Shown in pieces: positions 36,401 to 55,324 of a stretch of 61,495 bases of DNA. This stretch comes from Pelargonium nanum (Eukaryota; Streptophyta; Magnoliopsida; Geraniales; Geraniaceae), in contig JAYMTF010000060.1 in the NCBI GenBank assembly GCA_036897485.1, positions 1 through 61,495 of the forward strand, written 5' to 3'. The notes below the pieces were generated by a model. The model searched no databases. It was not told the DNA's origin and was given only the letters and a program-made list of their open reading frames with translations. Numbering within the stretch: the stretch's first letter is position 1; every line of letters begins with the position of its first letter. The position numbers and the translations under genes are program-made.

Positions 36401-39377
36401 TAACGTAGCCAGGATAGTGCCTAGAGTTATAGTATTGAACAAATATATAATACTAGCACAGCATATACAAGAAAGTGAAGAAGATGAAACTATGGTAACT
36501 TACACCAGTTCTCATTTGATTTAGCCCTCCATTGCTTCTTACAACTAAATAGCGATCCGGTCCTTGTGCAGCTGCCATTAGAGCAGAATTTAGTCGATAA
36601 AGATAGTGAGTGTTTGTCTGTTTTACTGTCAGCTTATATGTGACACTCATTTCAAAAGAACCCATCACCATGCAAAGGAAATAAGATATGTGAATTTAAG
36701 TATGTATAACCGTTATATCTAGCTGTAGGCTTGACGCAAGGGTGTAATCCATAGTTGAAAGGAGCACCCCATAGTTGTTCATCTGGCACCTGCAAAATTG
36801 GAAACAAACTGACATTTTATGTACACTCTTCAGACTCTAATTCAACGACCCAAAAAAATGGTATTCTTGCACTTCAAAGTGACAGAGTGATGATCAACAA
36901 ACAACTCACAAAATGGTAAAGCAAAGGCATCCTATGATGGCCAGACACTCATATTCTCCACATATTTGTGTCGGACACGTATCTGACACCCACACAATCT
37001 TCGGATACGTGTTGGACACTTATTTTATGTCTCCTCCAAGTTTTTAATAAATATTTTTAATCAAAAAAATTACCAACACTTTAAGAGTCCCCGGTGATCG
37101 AACACGTGTCCGACACCCTAGAACACGATGAGCATGATAAAAAAGGCTAGAACATGTGATTGAACCCAGAGCTCTCATTCATTTTCTTATATTCATTTTT
37201 CTCGTGCTATGATATTTAAGGAAAAGCAAATTTAATAACAATATAGATCATCTTTTTATAAATGTAACTATTGACAGCTATCTCCTACATTCTTCGTTTT
37301 TAATTCTAAAACTTTAAATGATGTATTTATAGTGTTTACTAAGCATGACTTTATATAAATTATAAGTACTAATACAGGAAATATATATTATTAATGAACG
37401 TATCTTAACATGTCGTGTCTATGATTTTATAAAAGTGTTGCCGTATCCGTAGCTTGTCCTGTATCCCATATACATGTCTATGCAAGATAGGCTATTAATG
37501 ATCAGATAAGGACTATGGACCGAACAGAACTTGATATTGCCTATCATAAACTATTAAAAACAACAATTACGAAAAGAATACCTCTTTCATTGCAACTAAT
37601 GAAGGTCCAATGGAGATGCCAGTCCTGTGAATCGATGTTGTTGAAGGTTTCTGCATAAACAACAAACCGATAAGATGTTTCTTTCTTTTCTAAACTAAGT
37701 AACTTTAACTCTATACTATTATCTTCCTGAAAAGCGAAAACACTCTTGCATTTTGTAGGAACATCGATTAGTCTAATTAATCATTTTCAAGTTCAAAAAA
37801 TCTATAACAAAGTTGACTGAATTTCTACACTCACAAATTTCGAGTCGGAACAAATAATTCTACAGTGCAAATTTCTATCTAATCAACAAACACAAAAGTC
37901 CACATCAAATGAGCAAACCCAAATCACTTCAACAGTAAAAATTTCACAATCTGCACCAGGAACATGGCAACATGCCAATGACAGAACAAAATCACCAAAT
38001 TCTGACCTACACGCATCAACCCAATACCAGAAACTGCACCAAACCCAATTCCGAGTATCCATATTCCGAAATGATAATGAAAATCATCTCAAATGCCACT
38101 AACCTTTTTCAGTTTTTCAACTTCAAAAATTCATAATAAAGTTAACCAAATTTCTGTATACTATAAAACTTTCTACCCAATCAAAAAACACAAGCAAACA
38201 CAAAAATTCACTTGATCAAATCAAAATCACACCAAAGCGAGACACGCCAATGAGGCAATGACAGCACAAAATCACTAGATTCTGACCAACAAACATTGAC
38301 CCATTACCGGAAAACCCACCAAAACCAAAATTCCGAGACGGAAACGAAATCACCACAAATATCACTTATGTTCATAAAATCACTCAACACCAACCAACAA
38401 ACAATGACCCAGTACCACAACGCACACCAAAACTCAATTCCCAAATTACTCAAAAGGTAATGAAAATCAAAACACAGCACATTTTCAAATTAAGCGTGAT
38501 CTATTCAATTCATGAAAATCACAGTAAACAACGACGCAATACCACAACCCTCACCAAAACCAACACCCAGTTCCCAATTTAATAAAAAGAACTGAAAATC
38601 ACGACACTGCACCTTCTCAAATGTGAGCTTGCTCAGTGAGCAACTGTTCATAAAATAACTCTATTCCAACCTACAAACAACGACCCAATACCACAATCCA
38701 CACCAAAACCAAAACCCAAATGCCAAAAACGTTAACAATAATCACCACATCACAGCTTTTAATTTCGAGCTAGCTCATACCACTTCCATTCAGATCAACA
38801 CCAAAACCAAAACCAACTTCCCAAATTACAATGTGATTTTACATTTCAAGTTGTTCAGTTATGTTCTAATCAACACCAGAACCAAAACAATATCCCGAAA
38901 TTGCGAAAAAAACAAACGAAAATCATGACACCACACCTTACCAAATCGAGCTTGCTCAGACAACAAATGCTCACAAAATCACTCTACTCCAACCAAAAAT
39001 CAACCACCCTACACCAAAACCAAAACACAACACCCCAATTGCTAAAAGCAATCAATGAAACCCACCACAACCAGCTTCAGTTCTGTTCTAATTCAAATCC
39101 TTCGAAAAAAAAAAAAGTGGAAATCACGAAACCGAACCTTCTCAAATCGAGCTTGCTCTTCGAGCATAGGCTTCCTCTGCTCGTCTTCTTCCAAAACATG
39201 TCTGGTGCATAACAGAAACGCGAAGATAGAGAAGCCGAAGAGAAAGATTATGAAGAGAGAGACAGTGGAAGGAGATGGGTTTCTCGGGAACAATCTGGCT
39301 GAAGCAGATCTCTTGGAGTTCGCCATTTCTCCATCATCAGATCTCTCCCACCTGTGTCTCATTTCGCGCACTCCCAT
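30412..39377 (-). CDS. DUF246 / O-fucosyltransferase-family glycosyltransferase
   Basis: Twelve exons join in phase to give 540 residues: 39138-39377, 37582-37650, 36711-36789, 36504-36571, 34432-34520, 34148-34325, 33711-33839, 33217-33353, 32491-32704, 31788-31972, 31116-31211, 30412-30550. A single anchor at about residues 37-57 marks a Golgi type II protein. The domain shows the family landmarks [40 protein letters not shown], the conserved [14 protein letters not shown] segment (acceptor/GDP-fucose site region) and [21 protein letters not shown]. Characterised members act on wall polysaccharides or proteins, and the acceptor of this one is unknown. Met18 (MANSKRSAS) is a possible alternative start. 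Exon 6 uses the acceptor gcacag, not the nearer ttttcag, because only that keeps the frame. Introns 1 and 4 hold tandem repeats that copy splice sites. Confidence 0.92.
30785..31095. mobile_element. Fold-back MITE in the last intron of the O-fucosyltransferase-like gene
   Basis: The left arm (caaaatgatccatgaacaat...accaatttgg...aaaatggtccctccaactattgaaa) is matched by the complement of the right arm (aaaatggtgcatgaactata...tttggtccc...cctcaattattgaaa). The arms are about 100-120 bp, imperfect, and separated by an AT-rich centre. Confidence 0.65.
32085..32460. mobile_element. Fold-back MITE beside exon 9 of the O-fucosyltransferase-like gene
   Basis: Both halves repeat words such as ccattttgtgtcaa, tagtcctctta and ccccgattta, and the right half carries their complements (aaatagatactaagaggact, aaatcggggac). 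The element ends within about 30 bp of exon 9, whose donor is at 32490. It is non-coding and similar in style to the elements at 20090 and 30785. Confidence 0.65.
32810..33010. mobile_element. GC-rich MITE relic in O-fucosyltransferase-like intron 8
   Basis: The segment is rich in aacccgcata, gcgggttttgg, atcgggtcgg, cccgacccgc and gatcgggttggg words, the same vocabulary as the elements at 9478-9705 and 18840-19035. Borders are not clear. A further relic of this kind lies at about 34790-35010 (aacccgtgggtaccc, ttgggtcaggtc). Confidence 0.45.
34520..34745. repeat. 78-bp tandem repeat (2.9 copies) spanning a splice acceptor
   Basis: Copies start at 34520, 34598 and 34676 with tctatgagaata.gacagtta and end with atccggtatccgata. 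The first two copies differ by very few bases and the third is more decayed. On the minus strand the first bases of copy 1 form the acceptor (attctcatag) of exon 5 of the O-fucosyltransferase-like gene, so each copy carries a duplicate of that acceptor. Confidence 0.9.
36920..37150. repeat. Dispersed repeat relic rich in cgtgtccgacac words
   Basis: The segment contains gtgtcggacacgtatctgac, gatacgtgttggacac, gatcgaacacgtgtccgaca and ccctagaacacgatgagc, which stand out from the AT-rich intron. Related words continue at 37400-37470. Class and borders cannot be set from this one copy. Confidence 0.4.
37915..39070. repeat. Degenerate A/C-rich tandem repeats in O-fucosyltransferase-like intron 1
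   Basis: The phrases acaccaaaaccaaaaccc, cccaaatt.c, gaaaatcac.ac and ctctattccaacc recur many times with variable spacing. Some copies include sequence matching the end of exon 1 and its donor: ccttctcaaat..gagcttgctc at 39137 (the real site), 38937 and 38612, with weaker traces near 38842, 38756 and 38480. The intron therefore seems to have grown by repeated duplication of an exon-intron border segment. Confidence 0.75.
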
Positions 39378-39522
39378 AGATGACTGTGGTTCCGATCTGT
39401 GATTGGGTGTGTAGGAGCGTAAGTGGATTCAATGTGAGCGAGTTTTTTTACCGTTAGATCGTTAAGATCTGTGGATTAAAAATGATATCAATACATTTTG
39501 GAGAGAAGAGAAGCAACAAGAA

Positions 39523-39595
39523 GACCGCATAGCGCAGTGGATTAGCGCGTCTGACTTCGGATCAGAAGGTCGTGGGTTCGACTCCCACTGTGGTC
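39523..39595 (+). tRNA. tRNA-Arg (anticodon UCG)
   Basis: A full cloverleaf can be drawn. The acceptor stem is GACCGCA/TGTGGTC with one G-U pair and discriminator A at 39596. The D arm is GCGC...GCGC, the anticodon stem is TCTGA/TCAGA with loop CTTCGGA (anticodon TCG at 39557-39559), and the T arm is GTGGG TTCGACT CCCAC. There is no intron. Internal A box (tagcgcagtgg) and B box (ggttcgactcc) are intact. A caacaag motif lies just upstream, as is usual for plant tRNA genes, and a tcttttg terminator follows at 39601. It decodes CGA arginine codons. The gene is divergent from the O-fucosyltransferase-like gene, 145 bp from its ATG. Confidence 0.97.
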
Positions 39596-39599
39596 AATG

Positions 39600-40816
39600 G
39601 TCTTTTGGGCTTTTTCTCTTTTTAGGCCCATTTCAGTGGTTTGGGCTTTTTTCTCTTTGGGCCAAATATTTTCTTTCCATAGCCCAATACTTTTTATTGG
39701 TTTTACAGTTTTAAAGCGGGTCCGCTCACTCAAACTAATCCTCATTCGAGTCGGGTAGGACACAAGGGTGGCAACTGTCAAAGTTCTCCTTACCAAGTTT
39801 TAACGCAGCTGCATTCCCTGAGACTCAAACTCGAGACTTCAAGTTAAACTGGAACAATCACTTACTACTTTTTTTTTGGAGCTAAACTTTGTTATTTTGT
39901 TTCGATCCGGTCAAATTCAGACAAATGTGTTCAAGTTGCGTTGAGGTGACAATGTTATTGGAAAACAAAATTATTGATGTGGTTATCATGTGACGCTTCA
40001 GTTAGCTAAATTTACTGATGTGACAAATAAAATTGTATAATTAAGAGACATATTCGCCACGTCTTTTTTATTCAATTTAGTCGTTCAATTATTCGTAAAC
40101 TTAGTTAATTTAAGTGTCGCGTAGTTTCTACATCACCAGACAAAAATATATATTTTCTCACAAAAATGTTGAGTTGACAAAATTGTAGAATGAACAAATT
40201 CAAGACAAATAGCATAGTTTGGATCAAATTGTATCAAACATAAAATTGGAGACCAATTCATATCAATGAATACTTGAGAGAGCAAAATATAGCATTTTTT
40301 CGTTATACTATATTCGACTCCACATCTTATTCAACCCAAGCTCGTTTCTAATCTCATCGGGTTTCACATGTCTACGGGTTCATGTCCAAATAGTTGGCTC
40401 TAACGCGAACCAATTGAATAATTTATGCTATTTTTGTAATTTTGTGTCATTGAAACCATCTTCCAAAAAAAATATCAATTGGCTTCTTGCTACTATTAAA
40501 CCATGCAACATTCTTGCTTGCACAATCTCCACCGTCCATCATTTCAATCAACGGCTCAAAATAACCAACAACAAGTTATATTTCAAAATAAATATGTGAC
40601 AAATAAATGAAAGAAAACGCCAAAAAAGCAGAATTAGCTTGAATATTATGTAGCTACAAAAGGACAATTAGACCAATGTTGATAAATTAGATAAAAACAA
40701 GACATTAACATAGATTATATAATTAATTATCTTAATCAATGTAACATAGTTATCATTCCAAATGCTAAACTCGTTTAGGCCGGCTAGATTAGTAGAATTA
40801 ATAAATAACTTAAGAA
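39600..40816. other. Intergenic region between tRNA-Arg and the GH18 gene
   Basis: The stretch is AT-rich with no supportable gene. Around 39720-39840 the sequence is GC-richer and may be a repeat fragment. The GH18 promoter should occupy the right end. Short open frames such as 40414-40599 have no recognisable content. Confidence 0.5.
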
Positions 40817-40828
40817 ACTATATATACA
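40817..40828 (+). promoter_or_regulatory. Probable TATA box of the GH18 gene
   Basis: The run actatatatacaa lies about 75 bp before the ATG at 40898, leaving room for a leader of roughly 45 bases. It is called from motif and spacing only. Confidence 0.5.
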
Positions 40829-40897
40829 AAGTCATGTTAGTTTTAAAATCTTCACGTCGTTTATAGTTATTCGTAAACATCAAATAAAATCATTACG

Positions 40898-42120
40898 ATG
40901 AAACTTTGTATCTTCCTCCTCTACCTTGGAGTCACTCTCGTCTCCCAAAAACTATGTGGTAAGGCAAAATGGTGTGTTTTGTTAAATTTAGAGTAGCTAT
41001 GTGATAATTGTTCTGCTCATTTCATTCCAATTATTTACGGATCGATTATGAGAGATTTTAAGCTACACATGTGAACAAAATTTGAATGGTAATATAAATA
41101 TTTTTCTAACTTGGTGTTTCAACACGTAGAGAGTAAATCACAAGACGATGCAGAATGCACACATCCTTATTGTCATATTCAAAGAACCATTACTTCAGGT
41201 ATTTTTTGCGACTATGTTATTTTTATTTTTGTGTAAAACATATTTTAATGGACCAAAATTATATTTTTTAACCGATATTTTTGGACATGTTAATCTTAGG
41301 TGGGAAGGTGATGATGGAGTATATTGGAGCGACTGGAGCACCAATAACATTTGACAATATTCCTATCGAGGATGACATAGCTTTTCATTTCATACTCGGC
41401 TTTGCGATTGATGCTAATCCATCTGGAGAGTCCCAAAATGGAGTGTTCTCGCCTTATTGGGTAAGCACTTTGTCTCAAGACGCGGTCGCAAACATCAAGG
41501 CAAGCCACCCCAATGTCAAAGTCATGGCTAGTCTATCAGGGTGGAGTTTGGGCGACACAATCCTTCGATGGTACAACCCCGATCCCGAAGTTTGGATCCC
41601 AAACGCTTTCTCGTCCCTCCAATCCATAATCACGACTTATCATCTTGATGGGATTGATGTAGACTACGAAAGCTTCCCTAAAACAGGAGAAAACAATTTC
41701 GCTTATTGCGTCGGTGAGCTCATCACTCGTCTGAAGAACGAAAGTGTCATCACCGTAGCATCTATTGCACCGTATTATCTCACTGTCACGCCATACATTG
41801 ATCTTTTTAACGGGTACAAAAACGTCATCGATTTTGTTAATCACCAATTTTACACCGATAAGGTCAAGACTCCAAAAGGATACTTAGAAGCGTACCAACT
41901 TAGAGCACAACAATTCGATAAAGATAAATTATTGCCTAGCTATGAGGTGAATGGAAGAGGAATTCAAGGGGATGCATTTTTTGATGCTTTGAATCTATTG
42001 GAGGAAAATGGATTTGAAGTAAATGGAGTGATGATTTTCTCTGCAGATGCTTCCATGTCCAATGGCTATTACTACGAGAAAAAATCACAAGATTATTTGC
42101 TCAATTCTACTAGTGTTTGA
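40898..42120 (+). CDS. Secreted GH18 chitinase-like protein
   Basis: Exon 1 (40898-40958) encodes a signal peptide of about 20 residues. Exon 2 (41300-42120) carries the whole GH18 barrel. Joined in phase they give 293 residues. The catalytic signature DGIDVDYE is complete, with the acid Glu at residue 144, and the upstream SLSGW strand motif matches the family. It is therefore likely to bind or cleave chitin-like substrates in the cell wall or vacuole, although several plant relatives (narbonin, RuBisCO-associated protein) are non-enzymatic. An extra in-phase 69-base exon is possible at 41130-41198, giving 316 residues. An open frame can be read upstream from 41281 with a TTG start, but the spliced ATG model is preferred because it supplies the signal peptide. 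A poly(A) signal aataaa lies at 42224. Confidence 0.88.
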
Positions 42121-42223
42121 TGCTTTAATGTAACCCAACAATTCTAATTTTTCGAAGTTTTAATTAAAAATGCAGATACAGAGTAGTAAACTTTTTTTTT
42201 TTTTTTTCTGTTGTTGTTGTTTT

Positions 42224-42229
42224 AATAAA
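42224..42229 (+). terminator. Poly(A) signal of the GH18 gene
   Basis: A canonical aataaa hexamer lies 104 bp after the stop codon. It follows a long T run at about 42191-42208 and precedes AT-rich sequence. Confidence 0.45.
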
Positions 42230-43980
42230 ATAATTTGATACATGTTACATGGTATATTATTTGTATTTATCATCATTATATTTTAATTATTCTGTTAAGT
42301 GTTTAACGAGATTGTACACGCGGTGACAATAACACTCAATTAATTTGAAATCATATTCAATAATTAAACCTAAACAATAGTTTGTTATTGAGAATGTAAA
42401 AAATGCTAATTTGACGTGTCACAAATATATTAACTATTAAAATTTCTTTTTTCCAGGCGGAAGAAAAAGCGCAACAACTAATGTGTTTTATAAATCGAAT
42501 GTTTGAATAAATAGTTGTTTTTATCCAACTATTTTCCATAAGTTTGAGCTAATTTGAAAGCTTAAAACATAAGCCTAAACTATAAGGATAACACATTAAT
42601 ATTAAGTGAAAACCACGACGTGTGCCCCAAATTTCACATTGGGCATGGTACTAAGTATTTGTACTATTCAATGTAAGTGGACACTATCATGTAAGGTAAA
42701 TTTGTCTATAATGAGCTAAATACATAGGGGGTTTTCAAGAGAATTGAAATGTGACAAATAAATTCGTAAAATTGCCAAAAAAATTATTTGTTCATTTGGC
42801 TAGGAGTATTTACACCTACACTTATAATTTTTAAAAGAGCGATTGAGCATTACATAAATGGCAGCGAACTATGTAAATGTCATAATGAGGTGCAATCACG
42901 TGACATAGACGATGACGTGTTAGGGACATCATCTATGTATAGATCCTCGAAGAAAAGCATTCAAGGTGGATATTCAAGAAGGAATGGGAAGTTTCAAGGA
43001 TGAGTTTTTTGCAATGTATCTTGAAGGAAGACTTAGTCCCTTGATGAATTTGGTTAAGTTCTTTTTAAGGTGAATAGCTCAAGTAACGAGGAACAACTTT
43101 AATGTAAAGGGGGGGACTAAGGATGAATGTCGATCTTAGAAGTTGATGGATGATTCTCAAGGGTGATCAGGTCCCTCATGGTCAAATTAGATTTACTATG
43201 CTCAAGTTTAACCAATTATGGATATACAATTTTGAGGGTAATAACGACGCAAAAAGCCGGATGGGGTGATTGATAGGGAAAAAACTAGCAAAAAGTAATA
43301 TGTGAAGTGAGCAACATGTATTCATAAAACCAAAGTGTGAGGCGAATGAATAGATTGTGACAAAGATTGTATAACAAGACATGATTGCGGTGTGCTCCCT
43401 TCGAGAGGTCTCCAAACACGTGGTACGTGCTATATCATTGCTTGAACGTTCGAGGCTGTTGGACACATGGAGACAAGACTCCCATTGGCGTGTGGAGGTG
43501 GAGCCCTCCATAATCGTGAAGAATTGCTTAAGACTTTTGTACATAAAATGTTCTCCTACTAAATGTAAAGTTTTAATTTAATTATTTTAGTTCGATTTAA
43601 TATAATTTGTCCGACTTAGGTCAAGTCGAATTATATTTGAACTAATCTCATAATATTTGACTCGATTGAGTTCAATCTAGTCCATTCCAAACAATTATAA
43701 ACCAATAAATACATATTGATATGAAATTCAAAATAAATTATACTATTTGAGTAAAATTTTAACTTATTTATTATTTCAATCAAGCATGTGCAATAACCAT
43801 GGCTCCGAAGCTTCTCTTTTCAAATCTCCAAATCTCTTAAAATTTTCAAAAGTAAAAAACAAAAATTGCCCCAAAAGTGCGCACCCTAAACCTTAAGCGC
43901 ATGTTAGCACTGCACAAATATTCACATTTAATTATTCATTAAATAAATAAAATATTCTGTAATAATTACCTCACCACCAT
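42230..43980. other. Intergenic region between the GH18 and PI4K genes
   Basis: The segment is mostly AT-rich spacer. Between about 42590 and 43560 the GC content rises, and words such as cccaaatttcacattgggca and gaggtctccaaacacgtggt suggest an old LTR or other retroelement remnant, but no terminal repeats or protein domains could be found. The 120-codon minus frame at 43182-43544 lacks any recognisable family. Confidence 0.4.
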
Positions 43981-43981
43981 C

Positions 43982-44645
43982 GTCCCTCTCTCTTAACCTT
44001 CACCACCACCTCCACCACCACCAAAACGACGAGCTCCGACACCGATACGACGTCGTCCAGCAGAAGATTCCGGCGATCCACGTCACCTCCGATTCTTCTT
44101 CACTTCCGTAAGCACAATCTGCTCTCTCTCTTCTCTTCGTTTCTTCACTAACTCGCATTTGCTCGAGAAAATCGCCGATCATTTTCCTTCGTGATTTCCC
44201 GAGAAACAAACAGAAGAAACTGATACTGTATCTGTTCTATTGCGTGAATTTAGGGTTGATAGTCGTGTTACTGCGATTCCAGGAGGTTTTAGAGTGAGAA
44301 TTTGGATCGGAGTTTTAGTTCGCAGTTGTGAATTTGCTGTTTTGTGGTGGAGATTAGTAGGATTTAGATTGTTGAAGAGGTTTTAGGGATTTGTAGGATT
44401 TAGATTGGTTGGAGACTGTGCTCGGCTTCGGTGATTTGAATCATTTGATTGCTGTTTGAGGTGTTTGGGGGATTGGGAGGTGGTTAGGGTTTTGTTGGTT
44501 GGATTTGTGTGGTGGTTTAGGGATTTGCAGGATTCAGATTGGTTGAAGACTGTGCTCAGCTATAGTGATTTGATTGTTGTGTGAGGTGGTTAGGGTTTTG
44601 TTGGTTGGATTTGTGTGGTGGTTTGGGGTTTATGATGGTAGGATA
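43982..44645 (+). promoter_or_regulatory. Probable 5' leader of the PI4K gene with a leader intron
   Basis: A pyrimidine/CA-rich stretch (ccctctctcttaacc... with caccaccacc) at 43980-44108 looks like a leader exon. It ends at the donor ttccgtaagc near 44108. T/G-rich sequence follows up to a possible acceptor atggtag at 44640, six bases before the ATG. Inside this presumed intron a ~110-130 bp segment is duplicated in tandem: gggattt.aggatt.agattggttg at 44388 and 44519, and ggtggttagggttttgttgg at about 44477 and 44587. Confidence 0.5.
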
Positions 44646-53358
<8,713 letters not shown>

Positions 53359-55320
53359 GGTTAGATTTTAGCGGTGATGACAAACCCTTTACGGTGAAGC
53401 TTCTCGATCAAAATCGCATGTGTAAATCAGCGTGTATTGCCAGTTCACCGAGAAGCGCGTGCGTGGCCCGTTTATGCTTGCTTTGAAGAATTTGTAGTTT
53501 CTCGACCCAAGATAGCTCTTGGAAGTAAAGCAGGCTAATTCACTTCAGCAGAGTTTTCCTTTCATTCTTTTGGCCCGTGTTTCACGAATACGAAACTCTG
53601 CTACAAGTGATTCAGATCAGTACTGTACAGGTTGATTCAATGTCGATGACAGACCAAAAACAAGAAATGGCCACCGAGACCATCCTATCTTCCAGGTATT
53701 GTGTATTAAGCATCCAAATGTTCGAGTCGAGATGTGTTGTACATTGCGATTTTCATTTTCGAGTCAAATATATTTATATCCCTAGACTACCATGCAAAAG
53801 GCGGCGACTTGCTGGTCCTCACTGGTTTCGTTTTCAATTCGTTTGATTGCATCTTTCGTGCTGTCTATACCTATCGAAAAGTTTGTGTTAGCCGAATCGT
53901 TGAAAATAGAATATGATTGTATCATGTGTAGCATCGTTTTATAGTCGTCTAGTTTTTTTGTTTGTTTCATCTATCGTGAAATTCGTTCATTTGAAACTGA
54001 CATATATACAGAATTTTGGTGGAATTGATTTGTGATTGCAGTTGTGTATCTTATTTCTTTCAAGTCTCGTGCGTTTTCGGTCAATTTTGTCTGCAAATTC
54101 AAGACAAGTGGATGTAAATTTGTGGTGTTTTTATTTTTCAGGTTATTGATTACTTCAAGTATTGTTTGTGTTTTTATAGATCATATATTTGATTTGTTTT
54201 TGGAGTGTTCTTTTGATCTTATGAGAGTATCACAAGAATTCAAATTTGATTCCATTTTGCATCTCAAATGCAAGGTACCAAATTTTTGGTGCATGCTTGC
54301 AATTTGGGTTTTAAGTCGTTTTTTCAGTTTTGTATTGGAATGGACTAATCCGAAACCTGCTGATAGGATTTTAGGGTTTATCGGTAAAATGTGTTGATTT
54401 GTCCAACTCGACTTGAAAATTAACTGAATTTTTATGTTATACGAATACGCATGTCGGTTTTGGGTGGATACTCACTCAGGCTTGAAATTTAATTGGGTGT
54501 TCATGTTAACAAACTAGGCTAAAGTTTGGTCGAATCAAGTGAAACTAGTAAAGAAATGAAACAATTAAGTTTCCTTCGAGTGTTTACGATCATTTTGGTA
54601 TTTTGAAATATGTATATATATATATATTAATTTGAGTTTGTATTAAGAATTTCTATAAATAATCTTATATGGCCACAAAAGAAAAATAAAAAGAGAAAAT
54701 ATGGAACAAAATAGATAATATTGAATAGTAATAAATTCAAAATTATTGTTTTTAAAAATGTTTTTTTATCTCATTTCTTTCACACAAATTAATCGCCAAT
54801 GAGTCATGTGTAGTATATCAATAAAATATTTGACGTGTCATGTTTCATTAATTAATATATCATTAAATAGAAATATTTTTGCATAATATTTCGACATATA
54901 TGATATTGTTATTGTCTCATTCATTTATGGCAGCAAGTTTTTGGTTCACAAAATGTATTGTGCATTTGATGCATTTTGATTCGTTTACAATATCAGTCAA
55001 ATATATAAGATGTCTAATTGATTGACACATCATTTAGTAACAATATTTATGAAATAAAACATTACTAGAAAAAATCTATTAGTATTTACCAATTATATCA
55101 ACCTATGCAATCTCTTCTATTTTTTGGTTGACACAAAGAAAGAAAAAGGAGAGTACATTCAATCATGAACATAATATATTTCCATAAATGACCAAACAAC
55201 AAAATAAACAAATAAATAAATAAAAATTATGAGGCATTTGAACCAATCAAAAGCTTTGTATTCCTCACTAAGTTTTGATTTTTTTATTAATAAAATAACA
55301 AAATAAAATAGAAACTATAA
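53359..55320. other. PI4K 3' flank and AT-rich intergenic spacer
   Basis: The first ~560 bases are of mixed composition and probably contain the PI4K 3' UTR. From about 54400 the sequence is very AT-rich, with simple (ta)n and poly-A/T tracts. A 121-codon frame at 54032-54397 is hydrophobic and F/C-rich with no recognisable family, so I do not call it a gene. Confidence 0.5.
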
Positions 55321-55324
55321 AAAC

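Noticed and set aside
41281-42120. GH18 protein starting at 41281
   Set aside because: That frame would start on TTG and lacks a signal peptide. Splicing from the ATG exon at 40898-40958 restores a proper secreted start in phase.
43182-43544. 120-codon minus-strand open frame
   Set aside because: There is no family match, and it lies in a region that looks like a decayed repeat. It could be a retroelement remnant, but nothing supports that firmly.
44574-44645. Extension of PI4K upstream of 44646
   Set aside because: The first 24 codons would begin with TTG and read through T/G-rich leader or intron sequence. The ATG at 44646 begins the conserved MVRLLGL N-terminus.
54032-54397. 121-codon plus-strand open frame after PI4K
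   Set aside because: It is rich in F, C, I and V as expected from AT-rich DNA, lacks a recognisable domain and has no supporting signals.
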